Source: Branchiostoma floridae
Lineage: Eukaryota > Chordata > Leptocardii > Amphioxiformes > Branchiostomatidae
Assembly (NCBI RefSeq): GCF_000003815.2
Contig: NC_049985.1
Span: forward strand, 5,280,982 to 5,344,981
Length of the DNA: 64,000 nucleotides
Reading direction: 5' to 3'
Positions 10,659-23,271 of this stretch are shown here, piece after piece; position 1 is the first letter of the stretch; the number at the start of each line of letters is the position of its first letter. The position numbers and the translations under genes were made by a program. The notes under the pieces are model-generated. The model had not been told where the DNA came from, did no database searches, and was given only the letters and a program-made list of their open reading frames with translations.

Positions 10659-11820
10659 GCGGACATGTGGATCTAAAGAGTTCGGTATGCCGCATGCTCT
10701 TGGTCTGACTTCCTTATCAACCGACGAACGATCAGCGGGCGTCAGCAGTTAATTGGGCGGGGGCGGAACACCATATTAACGTAAGCCCTGATCACTTCAC
10801 CACCCTTAAAATTATCCGGCTCAATGACAAAAGTCTACAGAATCGTGGGAAAGTGAGACGTAACATACCGAGGTTGTCTGTTTTAACTATAAGGTGCAAT
10901 TACAATGTATACATGTATGTAAATGTAATGTATAGCAATGTACATGTATTGTGTAAGCGGCGATATATATCCGACCGAATTTTTGGGTACGTGTAACTTG
11001 TTAGCCATGCCCATGTAAGGTTTCGTTCGCTAGCCTGGCGTCCATTCGCACCATCAATTTCTTTTTCATACAAGCTAGGCTTACACACTGCTGCATTTTC
11101 TTTGATAACTTCCCTACAAGGTGAAATTACGATGTATTAAGAGGCCTCACATTTTGATGTTGTTCGCACTTGGATAAGTAGAGAGATTGTCATATGGAGA
11201 GAAGTCAGAAGCGGAACAAAAAAACTGAAACTGTCATTACAAGCAAAAGTTTCCGTTTTCATGTAAGTGCAAGACATCACCCAAAGATTGTTCAGACGTC
11301 AGCATGTTGTCATAATCACAATTTCAAAGGAAGAGTGCCGCAAACTACAACATATGCTGTTTCAACAAACTTTTGGTAATAATTATAAGTCATATGTTGT
11401 TCAATCTTGATTAACACATTACCTTATGTCAATAGCTAGTTAGATTTACTGTTAAACTGTTTAATACATGGATGTTTAAATTCACTATCAGTCACAGACG
11501 CTACTTACAATCTAAATGCAATCCAAGAATCATTCGTAGTATCACTTTAAAAGGGCTTCAACAAATAAATGCGCCATGCATGCAGTATATATGGCATATT
11601 ATAACGTATAACTACTAGTGTTGAATTACATACTACCAGTTCTTATATCTAATTTGCACCAAATACGACTATCTGAAAAGATCTTAACCCTGCAAGATTT
11701 GAAACCGAAAAAGCCCTACGTCTGTCAATTCAAAATATTACTATTGTCGAATGTAGACTTGACTGGCCTGACATTACTGTGGAAAGCAGGAGCTTTAACT
11801 TTCTGACATTTTGTGTTTGT

Positions 11821-14800
11821 TTACTTCGGAAATAGGGCGTTCTGAATAGCAGACCTCATTCCGAGCGATAACTTTGACTTCACTTCGCCCCAGAACTCTT
11901 TCAGCCCAGCAACGTTGTATACGTCTTCGTCTTCCAGCTTCTGAACCGCAGAGTCCACCTTCGCCTCTTCCCAACCGTGCTTCTGGCCGATTTGGGCCAT
12001 GAAGTCTCTCACTGACAGGCTGGTAGCGTCTGCGGATGTATATTGAAATGAAATAAATGTACATGGTAGCGTCATAGAAAAATACACATGTCATAAAAAT
12101 ACTCAATAATGAAAGTTAGTTGAACCTGGCTTCCATAAACTTTGACTTTGCCGTATAAACATGGGTACAAGCGCTATGGTCAGACAATCAGTGAGGTTCG
12201 CGTGCGATAGTTTTCCATGCGAGTTTGCCATCTTCTCTCCCACTAATACACTAAACTAATTTTACAATTGTAAACCAGTGGTCCGTGAGACTCCTTGTGG
12301 TTTCTGAACTATTTCGTGACTCGAGCTCTCTGGTTGATTTCGATTCGGACTTAAAATCAGTACGTACACCTAACCATTACCAAACTTTTCCGCTTAAAAC
12401 CGGGAGCACTATGGGACAGCCTAAAGGAAATTAAATCGTTACCGCGCCAGCCTGTGCAAACCGGCTTTAGAGCCTGACCAGGGCCTATATCGGCCAAAAC
12501 CCACCCCCAACCCCTACGGGGCCCCTTACAGTTATGACCAAGGCATAACAGTAGTTGTCACCTGTAGTTGGTTTTGCACGCGCCTTAGCTGCTGCTTCCC
12601 GCTGTTGCTGCACCTTGATGTACATTTCTGCTGAGATCAGTGCCGTATCCAGGATCTCCAGGACATTGATGGTGGACTCTTGAGTTATGGTGGTTTTTGC
12701 TGCAATGTGATTGACGAAAGCGTATGTCCTGTGGAAAAATAACTATATTTTAAAGAAATCTCTGTGCCATGATGTAAGAGCATAGACAGATTATGTGACG
12801 TTTACCAGCAGCCTAGTCAATAATTCGGCTTACAGTCAGACACACACAACATAGAATTTATAAGATGCAAAGGAAAGAATCCATTCCTTACCTGTCACGT
12901 GGAGCTCCCATGGATGCAGACATTTTGATCATCGCTGACTCTCTCTTGCCCTTGTCGTTGAAATCGGCCTCGTTTATGAAAGCCACCGCACCTACGGGAC
13001 TGTAGCCTGGAAATACAGGAATAAGTGACACGGAATTTATTATATTCCTGTACAATATATTATTTCCAACTTGTGTTTAACTTGAGTCCGCCGTCACTTC
13101 GTCCTCGTGCCTTTATTTGTATTATTACATGTCTTTTTCAATAAAAAGAATGTTAGAACGACAACGTTTTGTATATTGACAAGAGCACTGTAAAACACTG
13201 TTACCAAATGTATTACAGTTTCCTCTACTGGTAGGGAAATTTAAGCTCATCAATCGGTAATGGAACGGATTAGCCTATTTCTACCTTCCTCCCTCAAGCT
13301 CTTCCTGATATTTGTCATCTTCTCTCCGTATGCTTTGGGATCTTTGTGGCCCAGAACACAGATAACAGCGTGTATCTTGTCCTGTAGTGGAACAGGGCCC
13401 TCCCTCATCCGGGTTTGGCCCGAGCTCAGAGACTCCTTCTCTTCTTTACTTCTCACAATCACCTGAGACGGGCGGATTTTTCCTGAAAGCAAATCACCAT
13501 TCACCAAGTCAAGCATGATTGCATGTCGGATACTTTAAAACTCTTGATCACTTCCCAGTCAAAGGATTCCAGCATTATGCCTGTCAAAGATTTGATGTTA
13601 AGTTCCACAGTATGGACATAAAGCAGTGTGGTTGGAACTTACCAAAAAATGAAATTGGAATATAGCTTATTTCCATATTTAAGATAACGGAGGTAACAAT
13701 ACAGAAAACGATCCAACGTACGGCAATATATTTTCCTGTATATACATGCCGTACGATATACTTCACACATGACACAATAGCAATGAGTTGATACACCGCA
13801 ACAGGCCATATTAAAAGAAGCTGTCTAAGCTACTTCTATTATAAATATGCCATGCTAACCTGTAAGGATGTTATCCAACTCTTGATGCATGGAATCGTCC
13901 AAGTCAAAGAAACCCCTGGTGTCGACCAAATGGAATTTTAATGTGGAGCCGGCGAGGTACTTCTCGAGGATGGTGGTACCCTCCTTAGAATCCGCCTGAA
14001 CGAGGGCCGTAGTCTTTCCTGAGCACACAATAGTAACGGCATCTATCTCAAACTTTATAAAGTTCTAAGCGAATATAGAAATTTAAATACTTATTTCAGT
14101 GCACTGTAAATTAGTTAAAAAAACATTTCAAGAACAGTCCGCGTATCTGCTCTGCATTCAACTGGCTCCGATATCATACATTTTATACTTTTATAATTAC
14201 TGCCCTCTTGTTTGGGCGGTTAGATCGATACATTAAGCATAATGTTCCAATGGGTTTCTTGTATATGTAACAAATACATGGGTACATTTGCACACATATC
14301 GTGCTTACACATGCTGGGGCATGGCACCCCATTCAATAGCAAACGTACTTTCCCAGGACGAAAACACCTGCGTAACCCGGAACACAAGTTACCGTCACAA
14401 AGCATTGACGCAACGTGCCTTTCACCCTCGTACAACGCAAACAGGGTTTCACAAGCAAAGAATTCTGTCTCACAGCCATGTTTGTTACGGTTGGTACGGT
14501 AAAAAGATAGAAATTATAGAGCTCACAGAGACTATGCAATGTCAGGGCAAATAAGTAGAAGTACGTTAGGTATTCGCAGAAATCATTAAAATACACTTTA
14601 TGAAATACACTTTACATAGTCGACAAATAGTCTGGGCCGATTGGACGTATGTCAGTTTCAATGTCGTCTGTAAATGATACCGACGACTTGGGCTACTGTA
14701 CCATGATGTCATTTCATATACGTCTCAAGGTAAAGAAGTGCACATACCCAGGAGAATCTGTTCAGCAGTCTGGATGAAACTTGACTTGCCGCTCCCAGTG

Positions 14801-15839
14801 GGCCCGAACATCGCTGAAAAGAATAAACCACAACATAGAGTTACATGGACAATGACACAATAGCGTTGTAATGCCTCTTTATCATAATGTACAGATAGAA
14901 CAATCACAATGGTCTGAACGAAAGTAACGACACGCGACATGGCTTTTATTTTACCTCAGTCCTCAATCGTAGTATAGCTTTATACCAACGGAAAATGATA
15001 GTAAGTTTCTAAATCCACCCATCTCCTTGAATATTGAGTATTTAGGGAAGTTAGTTAATTTGCTATGATTTGTTGCCCACTCTTTTCATTAAACAATGCT
15101 TCGTGGACGGGTAAAGACATTTTTGTACCGATGTTAACGTAGTGGAGTCCTTTGATGTTTTTCTTCTTGCCAACTGTGTAGGTTTTCAACCCACTCAAAA
15201 GGCCAAGGTGATGTCCTGTCATCTTGTCTTCCAGCGCTTTTTGTTCCCTTGCTTCACGGGCATGCCTCTCACTGCGGTCCCTCTCCTCCCTTTCATGTTC
15301 TCGTCGTTGTCTGTCTCTTTCCCGTTCATCTTCATGCTGTCTTTGAAGGTCAGCCTCAGCTCTGCGGACAGCATCTTCGTCATACCTGTCATGCCACCTT
15401 TCTACTTCCTATGAGATAAAAAAAGTCAAGTTGGATAATAAGGGAAAATGTTGTAATATGACCATGTGTAGTATTGTACACTGCACTGTTATGAAGACGT
15501 ACAGGACTGGTATTTGTTACATTCTCCCCAAATGGCAGGAATGTTATATTCCACTGCATTTAGTAAAGGAATCAATCCCAATATACTAACCGTTTTAGAT
15601 TAGAAGTAGTGCTAATTGACGACTTTCATTTCACTTTGTTTCTTTCATTATTGTATACTACACCGTATCATTATCATTATCTCCTTTCCAAGTATACTTG
15701 CAATTAGCCTTCCAGCATGAATTTGCAATAAAATATAAAACAAAATAACAAAATTATCATCATACTTCTATCATTGCCAGTGTATGCGTGTTTCCCGAAA
15801 TGCTAACAAAAAAGTTCCCGAACTTACCCGTGTGCCCAT
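11821..15839 (-). CDS. L1: IFI44-like GTPase with coiled coil and divergent G4
   Basis: Eight exons join in frame: 15839-15828, 15408-15129, 14813-14748, 14018-13860, 13482-13285, 13006-12892, 12728-12562 and 12029-11821, giving about 401 aa. The N-terminus is MGTR followed by a charged, probably coiled-coil region (ERERDRQRREHE). The P-loop is GPTGSGKSS (101-109) and the switch is DTRG (152-155). At the usual THxD specificity position it reads VAFINEAD (246-253), so guanine recognition may be altered. The IFI44 signature continues with TINVLEILDTALISAE. The C-terminus (SVRDFMAQIGQKHGW, KLEDEDVYNVAGLKEFW) is a small helical, perhaps SAM-like, module. L2 has five internal exons of identical length. 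It is divergent with M1. Assignment to the IFI44 family rests on motif order, not a search. Confidence 0.83.
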
Positions 15840-16183
15840 CTTGCTTCACAGCTGACGTTGTCTCTCTGTGAAGTTACACCGGAACCTGATTACCGAAAGT
15901 ACTGTAGGCGAGTGGCGTATCTCTGGCGGAAACAGACCAGAAACTTACAACGAAGTGCCCACGATGGGAAACTGGGAACCGTGGGTGTTTCGAAAGCTTT
16001 CCCTTTGTTGTTATGAATAAATAGACTAGTGAACCAACCACGGGCGTCTGTGTCGAAATAACAGTAAAACGCATGCGTGATTCTGAAACTCTTTGAAGGG
16101 CCTATAAATAGTACAGTCACTTTAGGTTGACCTGATCTCGAGCCGGAGTTCGACTTGAATTCTCCCACTAGAGTATCGTCATC
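15840..16183. promoter_or_regulatory. Bidirectional promoter region L1/M1
   Basis: The two start codons are separated by 344 bp and point away from each other, so both promoters and 5' leaders must share this interval unless unseen upstream exons exist. I see no clear TATA box. GAAAC words occur (for example GGAAACAGACCAGAAACTTA) but do not have strict ISRE spacing. Confidence 0.5.
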
Positions 16184-18946
16184 ATGGGAGGCGGGGTGCG
16201 TATATACAATCTTTGTCGTCGAAATTGCATTAGGGTTTAAAAAGTATTTCGATTACTATTGTAAATCGCCTATCGAACTGTGACAATGTAAAATATGTTG
16301 TGTTATCAGGGCAAAAATGTCTAGAAGTAAAAACTCGGGCATATGTTTCATTTTCACTTTCAAAACTACACTAATTCTACCCGTTTCTGTGGCAATGATT
16401 CATCTGCATCCGATGTATTTACTGTACGTCACTACTATCTGTATGATCAGAAAATATTGCACGAGATGCACAAGAAATCAGAATTTGAGAATTTTAAAAC
16501 AATCTAACCAAAGGCAATATCCGTACTAAATGCTTTTGTTGACATTTTCATGATTTAAGTTTTTAACTTATCATAATGGTATTTCACCACAGTCAAGTAC
16601 GCCACCACCGCAACCAAGGATTGTGTACGTTGACAAATACAAAGATATCACTGCTGATAAAGTACGGGAAGCCAGAGAAAGGAGAGCTCGAGAGCTGAGG
16701 GAGCAAGCAGAGAGGGAACGAAGAGAAATACAGGAGGCTGAGAGGCGAGATGAGGAAAGACGACGGCAACAGCAACAACGGGAGAAGCAGGAGAAACAAC
16801 GGGAAGCCGAACGCCTCAGAAAGTTGCAGCAGACAGCACTCGGCGAGAGGGAGAAGCTGCTCAAATACTGCTTCGGTGACAAGCATGGTTTGCGCAGCTT
16901 CGATTCCCTCAACATACGCGACATGCAGCAAAGTGACCGCGGCATACGGATTGGTATGTTCGGGCCTTCAGGGTCCGGAAAGAGCAGCTTTATAAACACC
17001 TGTGAACGCGCTATGAAGCTAACCGACAAGGGTAGGTTCATACATATAGTGTTCTATAAAACAGTGTTGTTTTCACGCTTGAGAGAAACGGCCTGCCATT
17101 TTTCAGGCACGATGATGTATTTTATTTGCTATTGAAGTGCTTTCGTGCAAACAACTATACAGTATTCACATGGATAGCCTCTTCTCTCTCAAAGACGAAA
17201 TGCCAAATTGATTTAATATCCTGATCTGAATTACATGCCTTTCGTTCCACAGGCATTGTTAGATAGTTTTCGAATTCAAAAACAAAGACGGATGTGTGTG
17301 TATATGAGTGCGCGCACGCGTGTGCTGCAACAATGATTAATATAGCACAACAACTGGCTTTTGCTTTGCACTGCTTGGGGCAAATAACATGTCGTTTCAC
17401 AAGGGATCAAGATTGCAGAAGACGTACTTAACAAACTTGTCTCATTTTCAGGGAGTTGTGAGACCCAGACAAGCGGGGCGGAAGGCACAATCCTCGTCCA
17501 AGAGTACCTTGACGACATCGAAGGATGCAAGTTCTGCCTAGTCGACACTCGTGGCTTCTTCACCTTCAGCGTGAGTGAGTTCCTGGCCATGACTAACATC
17601 GTGTATGGACGGATCCTACCAGGCGAGATGATCAACCTCAAAGGCGCGAAAAAGGTGGATAAGGAAGACAGCTGGGACACATTCTCCAACTGGCTCCATG
17701 CCGTCGTCATTGTCCTGTCAGCGAGAGACCCAAACCTCCTGAATGGGAATCATACAACCAACCTGAACACAATCCGGGCGTTTATGAAACCAAGAGGTAA
17801 ATCATTACCTGACATTTGAACCAGCGGTACAATTCATATATAATCATCCTCATTTGGTGTATTCGTAAATGCCGAGTTCTTTCGGGTCTTGTAATAATGG
17901 TGACCTGACTTATATTTTCCAAGATGTCTTACAAATACATTTTGTATGTCATTGTGCAATACATCTTTGACAAACTACCAACAAGAATACAATGGGAGTA
18001 GAACTTAATTTGGGCATATATGGAATGTAATTGCAATAGACTTGCCGGATTTGTATAATTTGATTTTCCCAGGTATTGCCCCAGTTTGTGTCGTGACACA
18101 CGTTGACGAGGTCAGGGACAAGAGTCAGTTGGACCAGATCAAGACGAAGGCATCCGCTGCAACAGGAAGCCCCGAAAGCCACGTCTTCTTCATCGAGAAC
18201 TACCATCCAGAGCACAACGAGCGAGACTGCAACATCGAGCTCCGGGCGATGGAAATACTCAACTCTGCGCTCACGGTGGGAGAGAGATACGTGAAGATTC
18301 ACAAGCAGCAACAGCAGTACGAAAAGGAGGAAAAGCAGGCAGCTTCCGGTAAGTCACTACAAAACATTTCCCTCTCTGTACAGTCAAGCCAATGTTGATC
18401 AAACCACAAAATACTGTTACGGACTATTACAATTTATAAGTGGCATCCAAAGCTGGGTAACACTCTGGGTAACACTCTACACTCTGCTCCCCTAACCCAA
18501 AATACTGTCTGTTATTATTAAAGAGTAATAATCATGTCAGCGCAGAGTGCTCCCGTGATACTCTAAACAGGTATTAAAGTTAAGTGTATCTTTACATTTT
18601 TATCCAGGTCAATCGAAGGAGGAAGAATCCATCGACAGCCTCTTTCAGCGCCTGTGTGACACAAAACACATTCCGGTAGGTAATAAGATTACAAACCCAG
18701 TAAAGATATAGACATAAAAGATTTGAATTGAAATGATTTTTATACCCATTTGGTTGCATTATCCGCTATTGATTATGATATCTTTTTGTTGTACAGCATG
18801 CAAAGGTGGAGCCAGTCATCGCTCTACTGAAGGAAGAAGACGTTACAACGGCCAGACTGCTCCGAGACAACTGGGGCGACTTGGAAGATGAACTACCAAT
18901 AAGTTCACGAATGAAAACATACATCAAAGAGGCTATATCCGAGTAG
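16184..18946 (+). CDS. M1: IFI44-like GTPase with N-terminal coiled coil
   Basis: Six exons join in frame: 16184-16195, 16593-17031, 17452-17796, 18073-18348, 18608-18675 and 18797-18946, giving about 429 aa. Exon 1 encodes only MGGG. Residues ~18-95 are Arg/Glu/Gln-rich and likely coiled coil (ERERREIQEAERRDEERRRQ). The P-loop is GPSGSGKSS (128-136), the switch DTRG (182-185) and the G4 THVD (274-277). ENYHPEHNERD and EILNSALTVGERYVKI match the C-terminal part of vertebrate IFI44/IFI44L. The last two exons encode a helical module (SLFQRLCDTKHIP / VIALLKEEDVTTARLLRDNW) shared with the RING proteins. Vertebrate IFI44 proteins are interferon-induced; the role here is unknown. AATAAA signals lie at 19370-19380. 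Confidence 0.87.
16345..16366 (-). promoter_or_regulatory. Triple GAAANN (ISRE/IRF-type) element in M1 intron 1
   Basis: The minus strand reads TTTTGAAAGTGAAAATGAAA followed by C. This gives three GAAA cores at perfect 6-bp spacing (GAAAGTGAAAATGAAAC), the form of IRF-bound interferon-stimulated response elements. It lies about 165 bp after the M1 start codon and about 510 bp from the L1 start. Three in-register cores are much less likely by chance than a single pair. Activity in this organism is inference. Confidence 0.5.
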
Positions 18947-19369
18947 CTGTCGCCTTAAAATCTTACCAGGCTTTAACATTTATAACTGTCCATGATTCAT
19001 GTTCAAGCTAGATTGAAAGTCAATACATTTAAACTTTAGCAAAGGACAAAGATACCACTTTCATTTAGAATATACATGTATAAGTCTCAATGCAAGTTGT
19101 CATTGTTCAAATTGTAAGTTTCGTGGCAGCCCTGCCCTTTGGATAGTAATTGTTGTTTACGCTATAATTTTTTTTTATTCTATACGACATTACCTTTCAT
19201 TAATCAGCAACTAGTACATCAGTATGTCAACCTAAAAAACGAACTTTTGCATGTGAAGGAAACATTTGACTTGTGGACGTCATCCTTGACTCCAGATACA
19301 AATGTAAGGTGATTGTTGTTGAGAATTTAGCTCTTAGAAGACATGTCACATGCATGTGCCCTTTTAGAA

Positions 19370-19380
19370 AATAAAATAAA
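19370..19380 (+). terminator. M1 polyadenylation signals
   Basis: Two overlapping AATAAA hexamers (19370-19375 and 19375-19380) lie about 425 bp past the M1 stop codon, with no closer AATAAA noticed. Confidence 0.45.
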
Positions 19381-19698
19381 CATTTGATTTATTTGACGTA
19401 TTCATGATTTTAGTCGTTTTTTTCAAAGATCACATTTGGGTGCTAAAATTGAGTTCACTACATCAGAAAAATTACTTAATACTAGTAAGGAAGGGAAGGC
19501 TATGCATGTCAGACGCTTCTGGGCGGCCATGGTGGTTCGGGTGACAGAGGAAGAGTAGCACCCGACATGTCAAGTAAGAAAATGAGTCCGAGTACAACAT
19601 AACACAAACGCACTTGTTTCGCCAGTGAGTGGGATTCAGCCATGCGTCCCTAGCTGCCAATATGCTACAGTAAACAAAGACTCATTACAACATTTCAT

Positions 19699-19710
19699 GA
19701 AAGTGAAAGT
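19699..19710 (+). promoter_or_regulatory. ISRE/IRF-like site upstream of S1
   Basis: GAAAGTGAAAGT, the same 12-mer as in the X1 intron, lies about 750 bp upstream of the S1 start codon. It matches GAAANNGAAA. A similar word also occurs in dispersed repeats of this window, so it may be repeat-borne. Confidence 0.3.
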
Positions 19711-19818
19711 AAATTACCATTTCTTCTTCCATTTTCACATGGTGTAAGCTAATCTACATCGACTTGTTTTCACGTCTCTTCTGTCCATAGTAAAATCGTC
19801 TTAGATTATCACTAACAG

Positions 19819-19849
19819 ATATACCAAGGAGTTTTTCAACCTCCTTGGA
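19819..19849. repeat. CCAAGGAG hairpin
   Basis: ATACCAAGGAG and CTCCTTGG flank a short loop containing TTTTTCAAC. Related hairpins with CCAAGGAGGTT occur at 49583-49610 and 58917-58976, suggesting a small repeat family. Confidence 0.5.
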
Positions 19850-20455
19850 GAGACTTATTTTGCAATAAGATTGCTTCAATTGACGTTTTATTTCTTTGAA
19901 GGTAACCCCACGTATGCATAGATGTTTATGACGGATGGGCTGCGTTTTAATGTAAAGCTACTTTGTGCCACATTGTACCCGCCTATGGAATTATAACTAA
20001 GACTGAAAGAATGACGTCGATTACCTTCCAATAGTTTGGTCTCAATTTTTGTTCCCTAGTCCTGTATTGTGTCTTTTAAGGAACCGACAGAAAACATGAG
20101 CTAGGCGAGCGAAAATGTAAATGAGCACTAGCTTGCTCAGCTTAAGTTTGATGGATCCTTTCCGGACACTAAATGCACAGTCCCGCTCTCCTTCTACTAG
20201 TTCTAGAGTTTGGCGAAATGCCATGCTTCGGATTCAAGTCCTTTTTCGGGAAAAAAGGGCTTGAATAGTAAGAGGAAAATACCACCGAAGCTTTGGTACA
20301 GAAAGATGCCGACGTGACATGAAATAAAGTGGATGGTTTCAGAATCACTATGATTCAGGCACAGTATACGTTCTACCCCCCCTCCAGGTCAAATGGACGT
20401 TCCTTTTACGAAAAATCTACCGGCTTGGCCCAGACCAGAGTCTCTATAATCTACA

Positions 20456-23271
20456 ATGGCCGGGTCGGAACTGCAACGTTTTCTTCGGTCTTATCAAACG
20501 GGGCAGATAGTACAGAACTTCCCTGACGCTCGTTTGGGCGAAATGAAGAATACGGTAGTAAGAGTGGGGCTTTTTGGCCTGACGGGTTCCGGAAAAAGCT
20601 CGTTTGTGAACACAGTGGTGAAGTGTGTGGAGGGTAAGGACGAGGAGTTGGCGATCGTGCAAAGCAGCGGCGCTGAAGGTAAGTGAAACAAAAATGTATT
20701 CAAACATGACACAAAATAGATTCCAGTGTATATTGAGAACACGATGAAGTCCATCAACAACCAGGTGTATCTGGGCATTGAATGATTACAAATGTCTCTA
20801 CTATGCTAGCTTAGCTGAAGTGTCAAACATCACAAAATTTCCATATTTCTGAAACAAATCTGCCCGTGTCGCAAAAATGTCAAACAAAGTTCTCATAATC
20901 ATAGACGGTTGATTGTCCTGGCAAGCACATATAGCTATGATGATTAAAAATATCGAAAACCATCGGTATTGTTGAAAAAATGAAACATCTTCAAACTCAA
21001 AAACCATTACCAACATATTATAGCTAATGATATACCCATATGTGAGGTACGGACATATTGTATATGGGTTACACATACAATACTACACTGCAGCCCCTAG
21101 TGCTACTATTTCTTCGTTAGTTCAGCACCACTATTTAGAAAGCTTTGGATTTTTTATATAAATAGACTCAGCTTACCCTTTATACAATGCTTTTTAAATA
21201 ATTCTGTTCCTGGCACATTTAATGGATTTGTAAATCTGAATTCCGAAACTCGAACTTATGAAACTCGACAAAGCGGCCACATTCCTTCAGTAATAACCGT
21301 ACTAGCCCAAATGAGCGTTCGATCTAAATGTGTAGCTGGAACAATCGTTTTAAGCACAGTATCAAAAACTACCTTCTTTCATTTCCCAGCTCCTAAGTAA
21401 AGGCCACACATTTAACAGTATTTAACATATTTTCATTCATGGTACTTTTGTTGCTACAAATCCTTGTTTCAATAATTTGCTATGCATCTATGATTTGATA
21501 TCTTACTGTATTTGATTTGTTCTTATACTATTAGATAGCTGCAGTAGATATACAATAGTTGCTACATCTCGTTGTCTTTAATCATTTAATTATTAGTTAT
21601 CTATGATTTGTTATTATTTGCTCCCCATTTCAATTATTTCAGTAGAATTACGTTTAGTAATTGTCAGAGGGGGGGGGGGCTTGTATAAGCCTATATGGCT
21701 TCTCCCTCTCTCCCACAAGGTATCTCTATATTATCTAACTTTACTTTCTGTATTTTCTTTTTGAGTGTAAATAATAAAACACTATTGATTGGTTTTAAGG
21801 TACGGTCGTCTTGGACGAGTTTGCCCTTGGAGGAGGGGGACCGGATAAGAAACCAGGCTTCAAACTTTTGGACACTCGAGGGTTTGACGTCTTGGGTGAC
21901 GATGCGCGAAAGGAAATGCTGGCCATTCTGAATGGAGACATAAGGAGTGGCCAAGTCATAGACAGAGCTCGAGGTAACCGTTTTAATGCTTTATAAAAGC
22001 TTCACCGCACTACTGACACATTTGATGATAGACGCAGAAAAAATATGCTATTCCTTCATTAACAGGCTATATAATATCAATAATAGTATTCTACAAGGTC
22101 TTCTGAGGTCAAAATTCTTTTTTTTTTTAAATGTGTATAAATTGTTGTGTGTATAGTTTGTGTTCTTATGTTTGTATGGCTTCTTCTAAGGGTAGTATAC
22201 CTGAAATACAGAAATTCAATTTATAGAAATTATATAAATGGGTAAGTCCTCCTTCACGCGCGTGTTTGTGTGTGTGTGCGTGCTTGTGAGGTCTATTGAT
22301 GGCCAGTTTTTATGGTGTCGTCGACATGATAATATGTGGGGGCAAGAGCTTAGGAAGAAGGTTGATATTACCTTTCTTTTCTTTTCTTATTTGGTTTGTC
22401 TTTAAAAGGACAATTTGGAAGTTACTATTCCATTATCTACAATGTAGGGGAATCTATGGAGACGTCTATGACTGGAGAAGACTACAAGTTGAGCAGAGAG
22501 ATACATGTGGTACTGTGGTTTGTAAAAGGGACGGACCCACGTCTGGAGAGTGGAACCTACCAGAGCCACATGGCCTATCTCAAGAAGCAGCTCATAGATC
22601 GAGGTAAAATTATAATCATAAGTTCATGTTGTTTTGAGTTAACAGGAATTCTCTTGTACAGAGTGAAAAAAAATCGAAAATTAATAAGTTGATAATGTTC
22701 AAAAGATGATTACGCCATGTGAATACAGGATTCCTTTATAATAATGAAATTATGTAAATCTAACACAAATAACTTCTAGAAGACTCTATTTCATAACTGA
22801 CTAAAACCTTCCAACAATCAATAGATAATAGAAAATACAGTAGGCTTCCTGAAATACCCTCTTTAAGTCTTAATGCATGTCTGTGCCTTCAACATTATCA
22901 CACTACACACAGAACCATCAACACAAGGATAGCAACATGTAAAATATTGTAGGTATGCACAAGACCTAAAGAAATTTCTTTATCAAATTATCACAGCAAT
23001 GAAGACACTGACGATCATTACACATGATGATGAGCTCCAGAGAAAGGGCTGCACGGATCAACAACGACACAACATCGCTGAACAAGCAAGAGAGATCACA
23101 GGAAGTGATCAAGACGATACCTACTTCCTAACGAATTACACAAAGGGGAAGCCCTTCCCTAGCGATCAGGAACAACAGGTTCTAGATGTAGTCAAGACAG
23201 CTCTCACAGCAGCAGAGTATACCATCAGAATGAGACAAAGCAAAAGGAAATTAAAAATGTTATTAGCATGA
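20456..23271 (+). CDS. S1: short IFI44-like GTPase
   Basis: Four exons join in phase 1: 20456-20678, 21800-21973, 22409-22603 and 22997-23271, giving about 288 aa. The P-loop is GLTGSGKSS (41-49), the switch DTRG (99-102) and the G4 THDD (206-209). LAILNGDIRSG closely resembles the ILNGNIRD segment of vertebrate IFI44 proteins, and TNYTKGKPF plus DVVKTALTAAEYTIR complete the fold. Unlike L and M it has no coiled coil and no C-terminal helical module, ending soon after the G domain with a basic tail. The N-terminal FLRSYQTGQIVQNFPDARLGEM is shared with S2. The start is the first in-frame ATG of the exon. Confidence 0.87.

Larger units (their letters stand above)
9334..11820. other. Intergenic X2-L1 with palindromic elements
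   Basis: No coding exon was recognised. The region contains three inverted-repeat pairs (listed separately) and GC-rich sequence around 10.0-10.7 kb, unlike its AT-rich surroundings. The rest appears unremarkable. Confidence 0.5.
18947..20455. other. Intergenic M1-S1
   Basis: This holds the M1 3' UTR, a small hairpin at 19.82 kb and the S1 upstream region. A 16-codon upstream ORF (20218-20268) precedes the S1 start; whether it is in the transcript is unknown. No other gene was seen. Confidence 0.5.

Noticed and set aside
16571-17041. 156-codon minus-strand frame rich in Ser, Leu and Cys
   Set aside because: It is the antisense shadow of the M1 coiled-coil and P-loop exon.
20218-20268. 16-codon ORF upstream of S1 as an extra coding exon
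   Set aside because: It ends in a stop before S1 and has no counterpart in S2; at most an upstream ORF.
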